Positions 58,793 through 64,000 of a stretch of 64,000 nucleotides of DNA are shown piece by piece (within the stretch, counting starts at the first letter, position 1; the number at the start of each line of letters is the position of its first letter). Under the pieces are notes generated by a model. That model saw nothing but the letters and a program-made list of their open reading frames with translations, had not been told where the DNA came from and searched no databases. Source of the DNA: Lachnospiraceae bacterium (GTDB taxonomy: Bacteria > Bacillota > Clostridia > Lachnospirales > Lachnospiraceae); contig JAUNAJ010000001.1 of NCBI GenBank assembly GCA_030527645.1, positions 62,001 through 126,000 of the forward strand, read 5' to 3'. Position numbers and translations under genes: made by a program.

Positions 58793-60279
58793 GAAAAATC
58801 TTACTTGCTGATGATGATTTTCTTGTAAGAACCTATTTGTCAGGCAGCATTGACTGGGAGAAAAACGGCTTCACACTGGTGGGAGCGGCCCAGGATGGGG
58901 AAGAGGCTCTGAAAATGATTCAGGAGCAGCAGCCCCAGATTTTGCTTACGGATATTGATATGCCTGTAATGAACGGCATAGAGCTGATCCGGAAAATTAA
59001 AGAAAGCGGAAGCAAGCTGCAGGTGATTGTTCTCAGCTGCCATGATGATTTTGTCTATGTAAAGGAAGCCATGCGGCTGGGAGCGGAAGAGTACATTCTT
59101 AAAGACAATATTACTCCGGATAAGCTGCTGCAGGTGCTGCAGGATCTCTGCGGGGAGACAGAGGACAGCGAAACCGGCTCAGCTGTCATGTCCTCACAGG
59201 AAGAGCAGGACCAGCTTCTTCAGCTTTTGAACGGAGCATGCACCGGGGCATCTGTGATCAGACCGGATGCTGTGATGGCTGTCCGGATTTTAAATTATGA
59301 TGAACAGTATGCCTATCTGTCGGCAGAACAGAAGGAGCATTTTTTCAGGGCTCTGGTTCAGAACTGCAGGGAAGCCTGCTCAGATCAGGCGGATACTCGC
59401 GCCGTCCATGTGCGGGGAGGTCTGGCAGCTGTACTCTGCAAGTTTCAGAAAGGACTGAGTCTTCGGGAGCAGCAAAGCAGGCTGCAGGAGAGTGCCAATA
59501 CGATCCGCAGCTATCTTGACAGGTATCTGGCGGTTTCTGTACAGATTGGAATCAGTGAAGCAGGCGTATTTCGGGACGATGTACAGGCATACTGGGGAAA
59601 TGCACAGGATGCACTGGCACATTATTTTTATGAAAAAGGACCGGTATTTTACGGGTGGCAGTGCGGCAGAATGGGCAGCATCCTGCCAAAAGCAGCGGAA
59701 CTGTTCCTGGAACAGGCGGAGGAATTTCTTCTGCAGCATGACAGACGAGCCATGAAAGAGGCGCTGGAGCAGGTTCTGGATCTTTTTGAAAGGGAAAAAA
59801 CCTGCGGTCCCCTTGTCGGGGAGTGGAGCAGGAAAGCCGACAAAATACTCAGAATTGATGTCCGTCCGGCACCGGCAGATTTCTCTCAGATGCGTGACTA
59901 TGCAAAGCAGTATATAGCTGCCTGTGAGGAAAAACTCCCGGATACAGACAGGTACAGTGAGCCTGTCGCTGCCGCCGTGCGTTTCATTCAGTCCCATTAC
60001 AGGGAGAACATTGCACTGGCAGATGCTGCGGAAGAGGCAAATCTGACCACGACGTATTTCAGTTTTATCTTCCATAAGGAGACCGGAATTACTTTTTCCG
60101 AATATCTTCAGTCCTGCCGCCTGAATCATGCAAAGGAGCTGCTGGCTGGATCCGGTCTGAGAATTCACGAGATCGGTGTACAGGCCGGCTATCATGACAT
60201 GCGTCATTTCAGTAAGGTTTTCAAGAAAGAAACCGGAATGACGCCCAAGGAATTCCGAAAACGTAATCAACAGCCGTAA
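58789..60279 (+). CDS. YesN-type response regulator with AraC DNA-binding domain
   Basis: 496 residues. The receiver domain (1-120) has phospho-acceptor Asp55 in LLTDIDMPVMNG and Lys in EEYILKDNI. A long middle region (~130-390) follows. The C-terminal AraC-type domain carries two helix-turn-helix motifs (ENIALADAAEEANLTTTYFS, IHEIGVQAGYHDMRHFSKVF, ~395-490). It is partner of the YesM-type kinase and likely activates the adjacent sugar genes. Starts inside the previous stop. The terminator is at 60308-60363, and iolG follows. Confidence 0.93.
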   Translation: MRKILLADDDFLVRTYLSGSIDWEKNGFTLVGAAQDGEEALKMIQEQQPQILLTDIDMPVMNGIELIRKIKESGSKLQVIVLSCHDDFVYVKEAMRLGAEEYILKDNITPDKLLQVLQDLCGETEDSETGSAVMSSQEEQDQLLQLLNGACTGASVIRPDAVMAVRILNYDEQYAYLSAEQKEHFFRALVQNCREACSDQADTRAVHVRGGLAAVLCKFQKGLSLREQQSRLQESANTIRSYLDRYLAVSVQIGISEAGVFRDDVQAYWGNAQDALAHYFYEKGPVFYGWQCGRMGSILPKAAELFLEQAEEFLLQHDRRAMKEALEQVLDLFEREKTCGPLVGEWSRKADKILRIDVRPAPADFSQMRDYAKQYIAACEEKLPDTDRYSEPVAAAVRFIQSHYRENIALADAAEEANLTTTYFSFIFHKETGITFSEYLQSCRLNHAKELLAGSGLRIHEIGVQAGYHDMRHFSKVFKKETGMTPKEFRKRNQQP

Positions 60280-60307
60280 AACGAAAAATAACACACATGC
60301 AGAAAAC

Positions 60308-60363
60308 AAAAATGCGGAAATGTGCCATGGAACAAAAAAGATGACACATTTCCGCATTTTTTT
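60308..60363 (+). terminator. Terminator after the response regulator gene
   Basis: A 17-bp stem (AAAAATGCGGAAATGTG / CACATTTCCGCATTTTT) with a ~20-nt loop and T-run. Confidence 0.88.
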
Positions 60364-60433
60364 GAAGAAAAATCCAATAAAAATTGGTCGAAAACAGAAA
60401 GATAGTGCCGGTGTCTAAATTCCGTCTGAGACG

Positions 60434-60470
60434 TATACTTAGCTCATCAAAAAGAGTTGAGCAACTCAAC
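60434..60470 (+). promoter_or_regulatory. Weak promoter and leader hairpin of iolG
   Basis: -10 TATACT at 60434-60439 has no recognisable -35, as expected for an activator-dependent promoter. The overlapping small palindromes GAGTTG-AG-CAACTC and GTTGAG-CAA-CTCAAC (60454-60470) lie in the leader. Confidence 0.45.
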
Positions 60471-60529
60471 CGGATAAAGTAAGAAACAAATTAACAGCGG
60501 GCAACGAAGAAAGAAAAGAGGAAAAAAGC

Positions 60530-61543
60530 ATGTTAAAAGTAGGTATTATCGGTGTTGGATCAATGGGAACACAGCATTTTCTGCGTCTGATGAACAAGAT
60601 TAACGGAGCAGTTGTTACTGCGGTTTCGGATGTAAACGAAGCTCATGCAAAAGAGGTTATTGCTCCTTACCCGTCAGTAAGATATATTCCGGATCCTGTA
60701 GAACTGATCCATGATCCGGAGGTTGATGCCATCGTCATTGTTTCTATTGATTCCACTCATGAAGAGTACTGTCTGGAAGCAATTAAATGTCAGAAATACA
60801 TTTTCTGTGAAAAACCATTGTCAGCAACCGCTGCAGGTGCAAAGAAAGTTGTAGATGCAGAGATCGCCGGCGGAAAGCGTCTGATCCAGATGGGATTCAA
60901 CCGCCGCTTTGATCCGAGTTACGAAGAGCTGAAAGCTCTGGTTGTTTCCGGCAGACTCGGTGAGCCGCTGGTTGCACACTGTGCACACCGGAATGCAAAT
61001 TATCCGGCTCAGTACGATGATGTGGTTGCTGTTACCGGAACAGCCATCCATGAGATTGATACTATGGCCTGGCTGGTAGGCGACTACTTCACAAAAGCAC
61101 AGGTTATCTTCCCGAAGAGATCCCGTCATTCAAAAAATGAGAATCTTCATGATCCGATGATCATTATCCTGACAACCTCTTCCGGAATGGTCATCAACTG
61201 TGAGATCTGGGTAAACTGCCAGTATGCATATGACATTCGCTGCGAGGTTCTGTGTGAGGACGGAACAGCTACACTGCCTCGTCCTTCAAGGGTTGATGTC
61301 TGCACCGCACAGCAGCATTTCACAGGAATGACAACAGATGGTCTCGGATATTTTGCTGAGGCATATGATCGTGAATTCCAGGCATGGGCTGATGCCTGCA
61401 ATGCAGACACCTACTGTGCAGGAGCAGCATCTGCATGGGACGGATATTGTGCAGCGGTTACAACAGATGCATGTCTGAAATCACAGAAGAGCGGAGCAGT
61501 GGAGGAAATTCCGCTGACTGAAAGCCCGGATTTCTACAAATAA
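60530..61543 (+). CDS. iolG: Inositol 2-dehydrogenase-like Gfo/Idh/MocA oxidoreductase
   Basis: 337 residues. The NAD site is VGIIGVGSMGTQHF (residues ~3-16), and the family's catalytic Lys is in FCEKPLSATAAG (~95-106). EIDTMAWLVGDYF (~183) supplies a His/Asp of the active site. The typical C-terminal GFNRRFDPSYEELK fits inositol dehydrogenases. It would oxidise myo-inositol to scyllo-inosose with NAD+, feeding IolE. Paralogue of the partial gene at 1-270. The start has AGAGG 10 nt upstream. The substrate is inferred from context; other polyols are possible. Confidence 0.8.
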   Translation: MLKVGIIGVGSMGTQHFLRLMNKINGAVVTAVSDVNEAHAKEVIAPYPSVRYIPDPVELIHDPEVDAIVIVSIDSTHEEYCLEAIKCQKYIFCEKPLSATAAGAKKVVDAEIAGGKRLIQMGFNRRFDPSYEELKALVVSGRLGEPLVAHCAHRNANYPAQYDDVVAVTGTAIHEIDTMAWLVGDYFTKAQVIFPKRSRHSKNENLHDPMIIILTTSSGMVINCEIWVNCQYAYDIRCEVLCEDGTATLPRPSRVDVCTAQQHFTGMTTDGLGYFAEAYDREFQAWADACNADTYCAGAASAWDGYCAAVTTDACLKSQKSGAVEEIPLTESPDFYK

Positions 61544-61566
61544 ACAGAGGAAAATGAAGAGCCTTA

Positions 61567-61634
61567 ACTGGAGAACCGACTTCTGCTGAGACAAGTAAGT
61601 TAATATCCACCACAGAAGCAGGAGTCTTCTCCAA
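61567..61634 (+). promoter_or_regulatory. Long imperfect hairpin between iolG and the binding-protein gene
   Basis: The left side AACTGGAGAACCGACTTCTG pairs with the right side CAGAAGCAGGAGTCTTCTCC in two blocks (TGGAGAA with TTCTCCA, and CTTCTG with CAGAAG). No T-run. It may protect or process the message between the two genes. Confidence 0.5.
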
Positions 61635-61667
61635 TTGAGATAAGGAAACAGGAAAGGAAAAAGAACA

Positions 61668-62717
61668 ATGAAAAAAAGAATGATGGCACTGGCACTTACA
61701 GGTATTATGACAGCAGGTTTACTGGCAGGATGCGGAAACTCCTCCGCTTCTGATTCTTCTGCGGCTGCATCCTCTTCTAAAGAGGCAGAAACAGCTTCTT
61801 CAGGTGCAGAAGATGCTGCTTCAGATGATGTGTATCGCATCAGCTTTATCGTAAAGCATACAGATGCACATTTCAAAAAGGTAATGGCAGGTGCTGAAGC
61901 ATATGCAGAGGAGAACGGCAATGTTGAAATCAGCTTTGTTTCCCCTACATCTGCAACTATGTACGATGAGCAGCAGAATATGATCGAGACTGCTCTCAGC
62001 ACAGCAGAAGTGGATGCAGTTGCAATCGCTCCTCTGATGTCTGATACCGCAGCTACGCTGGTATCCGGAACAGACAAGGTAATTGTTTCCTTTGATACTG
62101 ATTTTGATGCTGAAGAAAAATCGGCATTCGTTGGTACAGGAAATTATGACGCTGCATATGCCGGAGGAAAAGCAACAGTAGAAGCAGCAATTGCAAATGG
62201 CGTGGAACACCCCACAGTAGCAATTCTGACCGGTGCACAGGGCGATGAAACTCATGAAGCCAGATTAAACGGATATTCAGACGGAGTAAAGGATGCCGGC
62301 GGCGATGTAGTGGAGATTCAGTACACAGATGCGGCGGCTGATAAATCAGCAATAGCTATGGAAGGTATCATGCAGAAGTATCAGGATGGTGTCAATGTAA
62401 TATGTGCTACAGCAGATGAAGAAGCTCTTGGAGCTGTAAAGGTTCTGCAGGATACCAATATGGAAAGCTATGCTGATACGATGGTCTGTGGATTTGACGG
62501 AACACAGACAGCTCTTGAGTCCATCCAGGCTGGCGCTATGTATATGACCGTTGCTCAGGAAGGATATCAGATGGGCTATCTTACCATTCAGGCATGTGTG
62601 GATGTTCTGGAAGGAAAAGAAGTAGACAGCTACATTGATTCCGGTGCTACACTTGTAGACAGCTCCAATGTAGAAGAGTATATCGCGTCTATGAAAGAAA
62701 TCGGTGTTTGGGGATAA
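61668..62717 (+). CDS. Sugar ABC transporter substrate-binding lipoprotein (orphan)
   Basis: 349 residues. The lipoprotein signal starts MKKRMMALALTGIMTAGLL with lipobox LAGC (Cys22), then a Ser/Ala/Glu-rich tether to ~50. The type 1 binding fold follows: ISFIVKHTDAHFKKVMAGAE, AVAIAPLMSDTAA, VGTGNYDAAYAGG, and VCGFDGTQTALESIQAGAM. It lies after iolG in the same direction, yet is followed at once by a terminator and a convergent gene, with no ATPase or permease. AAAGGAA-type site before the ATG. Ligand unknown; an inositol or related polyol fits the context. Confidence 0.87.
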   Translation: MKKRMMALALTGIMTAGLLAGCGNSSASDSSAAASSSKEAETASSGAEDAASDDVYRISFIVKHTDAHFKKVMAGAEAYAEENGNVEISFVSPTSATMYDEQQNMIETALSTAEVDAVAIAPLMSDTAATLVSGTDKVIVSFDTDFDAEEKSAFVGTGNYDAAYAGGKATVEAAIANGVEHPTVAILTGAQGDETHEARLNGYSDGVKDAGGDVVEIQYTDAAADKSAIAMEGIMQKYQDGVNVICATADEEALGAVKVLQDTNMESYADTMVCGFDGTQTALESIQAGAMYMTVAQEGYQMGYLTIQACVDVLEGKEVDSYIDSGATLVDSSNVEEYIASMKEIGVWG

Positions 62718-62780
62718 TTCTCAGAGAAGCAAAACGGTTCTGCATTAACATAGTCTGACAAAAATTCCCCCCACTTTTTC

Positions 62781-62818
62781 AAAACCCGCAAAAGAATATT
62801 GGTTCTTTTGCGGGTTTT
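62781..62818. terminator. Bidirectional terminator between binding protein and convergent oxidoreductase
   Basis: AAAACCCGCAAAAGAA, loop TATTGG, TTCTTTTGCGGGTTTT: a perfect 16-bp stem. Confidence 0.92.
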
Positions 62819-62831
62819 GGATTAACCCAAA

Positions 62832-63968
62832 TTATTCACTCACTTCTGCTACCTTTACCCAGCGGCCTTCCCTTGCTGAGGTTGCCATGGCCTCCAGTAC
62901 AGTATCTACATAATGACCGTAGGCAATATCAATAGCAACCTTACGATCCTCGGTAATTGCGGTAAGGATGTCATGTGCCTGAATGGACATGATCTCATTA
63001 TAAGCGATTCCCTGTTCGTCAGTGCCGCAGAAATTGGCGTAATCACCATTTCTGGTGTTGCCCTTGATGATCTTGTAACCGCGTTCTTTGGGATCACAGT
63101 CATTGGAATAGTACAGGAGCTCATTTATGCGTGTCATCTCGAATTTAACGGAGCCCTTGCTTCCCTGAATCTCATAGGCAAGACTGACAGGACGTGCGAC
63201 AGACACACGGCTGGAGGACATGGATCCGATTCTGCCATCCTCGTATTTAACAATGACATAAGTCTGATCGTCAGTATCAATATCCAGCATTTTTGAAGTG
63301 TCTCTTGCATCCGGTCTCTGTTTGTAGGGAGTATCCCAGGAAGCAAGCACTTCTACAATTTTCTTTCCGACAATCATATCGGAAAGACTGATAATATGAG
63401 CAGTCAGATCGCCCAGAGCTCCTGTGCCTGCTGTTGCGGCAAGCTGTCTCCAGGTGGCGGGGGTGTTCGGATCAGCACAGTAGGAACAGTCGAACTCACC
63501 TCTGAAGGTTACAAAATCTCCAAGTTTTCCTGATTCCATCAGTTCCTTTGCGAGAACATTTGCCGGGCACTTGGTATAGATAAAGTCAACGAGACTCTTT
63601 ACACCTGCTTCCTCGATTGCGTCTACCATTGCTTTTCCGTCTGCCAGTGTATTAGCCATGGGTTTTTCACAGAGGATATGCTTCCCGGCCTTTGCTGCGG
63701 CAATGGCAATTTCCGCATGAGTAAAGTTTGGAGTGGCAATAATTACAAGCTCCACTTCCGGATCATTTACTACGTCATGCCAGTCAGTGGATACTTTTTT
63801 ATAACCAAAGCGATCCGCCGCAAGCTGGGCTGCTTTTTCATTCGTGTCTGCTACATGTTCAAAAACAGGTGCAACATCATGATATGCCTGGCGGACATTG
63901 GTTAATCCGATGGAATGAAAGCTTCCCATCCAATTTGCACCGATCAGGCCGACTCTGACTTCTTTCAT
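62832..63968 (-). CDS. Gfo/Idh/MocA-family oxidoreductase
   Basis: 378 residues. The NAD site is VGLIGANWMGSFHSIG (~6-21); the catalytic Lys motif is LCEKPMANTLADG. The C-terminal domain has the GFO/IDH/MocA sheet (YEIQGSKGSVKFEMTRINEL, then ANFCGTDEQGIAYNE). It differs from the iolG-like proteins in length and in the GALGDLTAHIISLSDMI active-site region (Asp/His), so it may act on another polyol or on a sugar acid. GGAGG lies 8 nt before the ATG. It is the convergent end gene of the inositol-type locus. The bases to 64000 hold its upstream region. Confidence 0.88.
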   Translation of the reverse strand: MKEVRVGLIGANWMGSFHSIGLTNVRQAYHDVAPVFEHVADTNEKAAQLAADRFGYKKVSTDWHDVVNDPEVELVIIATPNFTHAEIAIAAAKAGKHILCEKPMANTLADGKAMVDAIEEAGVKSLVDFIYTKCPANVLAKELMESGKLGDFVTFRGEFDCSYCADPNTPATWRQLAATAGTGALGDLTAHIISLSDMIVGKKIVEVLASWDTPYKQRPDARDTSKMLDIDTDDQTYVIVKYEDGRIGSMSSSRVSVARPVSLAYEIQGSKGSVKFEMTRINELLYYSNDCDPKERGYKIIKGNTRNGDYANFCGTDEQGIAYNEIMSIQAHDILTAITEDRKVAIDIAYGHYVDTVLEAMATSAREGRWVKVAEVSE

Positions 63969-64000
63969 TATAAAACCTCCCTATAATCAAATCTGATATC

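Noticed and set aside
1-64000. tRNA, rRNA, CRISPR arrays, insertion sequences and prophage genes
   Set aside because: None were seen by reading; repeats found are short palindromes, not CRISPR repeats, and no transposase or integrase ORF is present.

Overview
The window looks like a chromosome segment of a low-to-mid GC, Gram-positive gut anaerobe of the class Clostridia, most likely Lachnospiraceae (Blautia/Dorea-like). Evidence: an oxygen-sensitive trimeric [FeFe] hydrogenase (7742-11820), a pta-ackA acetate pathway, strong AGGAGG-type ribosome sites, lipoprotein-type sugar-binding proteins, a zinc-ribbon L32 protein, and the order plsX-rnc-smc-ftsY. I assign the family by inference; no rRNA or tRNA gene is present to test it. 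I saw no insertion sequence, prophage or CRISPR array.

Layout. 1-270 is the 3' end of an inositol-2-dehydrogenase-like gene. 590-7215 holds small housekeeping or unknown genes: a DUF1292 protein, an SCP2-like protein, an AI-2E-family exporter, a MATE exporter, a SpoT-like HD hydrolase, and a three-gene run of PRTase, AIR-synthase-like protein and methyltransferase. 7742-11820 is the NAD-linked [FeFe] hydrogenase operon. 12164-14534 pairs a K+ channel carrying a C-terminal RyR domain with rsmJ. 15874-19551 is a complete sugar ABC importer (binding protein, double ATPase, permease). It is flanked by inverted copies of a ~125-bp structured element. 19875-23212 holds a lipoprotein and a rare single-ORF fusion of a GH13 glycosidase with a D-2-hydroxyacid dehydrogenase.

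23456-38945 is core metabolism and cell biology: pta, ackA, yceD, rpmF, a lipoprotein, plsX, rnc, smc, ftsY, ilvA, queH, argH and asd. Two genes here, plsX and argH, are followed by near-identical 31-32-bp-arm hairpins. 39089-48590 is accessory: a TetR regulator, a minus-strand operon encoding a free-standing condensation-domain protein, an acyl carrier protein and an adenylate-forming ligase (a dissected NRPS-like C-T-A set), and two large exported proteins that share a domain. One of these has a lipase-like GHxLGG motif with Gly in place of the nucleophile Ser. 48683-54505 holds dxr, topB, a left-handed beta-helix protein, and a NifU-like scaffold paired with a GGGtGRT protein of unknown function.

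54919-63968 is an inositol/sugar locus: iolE, a three-component sensor (YesM-type kinase, sugar-binding lipoprotein, YesN-type AraC regulator), iolG, an orphan sugar-binding lipoprotein, and a convergent Gfo/Idh/MocA oxidoreductase. The likely logic is that the binding lipoprotein reports an extracellular polyol or sugar to the kinase. The AraC-type regulator then activates the weak -35-less promoter ahead of iolG. No permease or ATPase lies in this stretch, so transport must use partners outside the locus.

The best candidates for something undescribed are the C-T-A operon with its neighbours, the amylase-dehydrogenase fusion, the inverted elements around the ABC operon, the K+ channel-RyR protein, the NifU/GGGtGRT pair, and a likely RNase III autoregulatory leader upstream of rnc. 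All calls come from reading the sequence; no database search was run.
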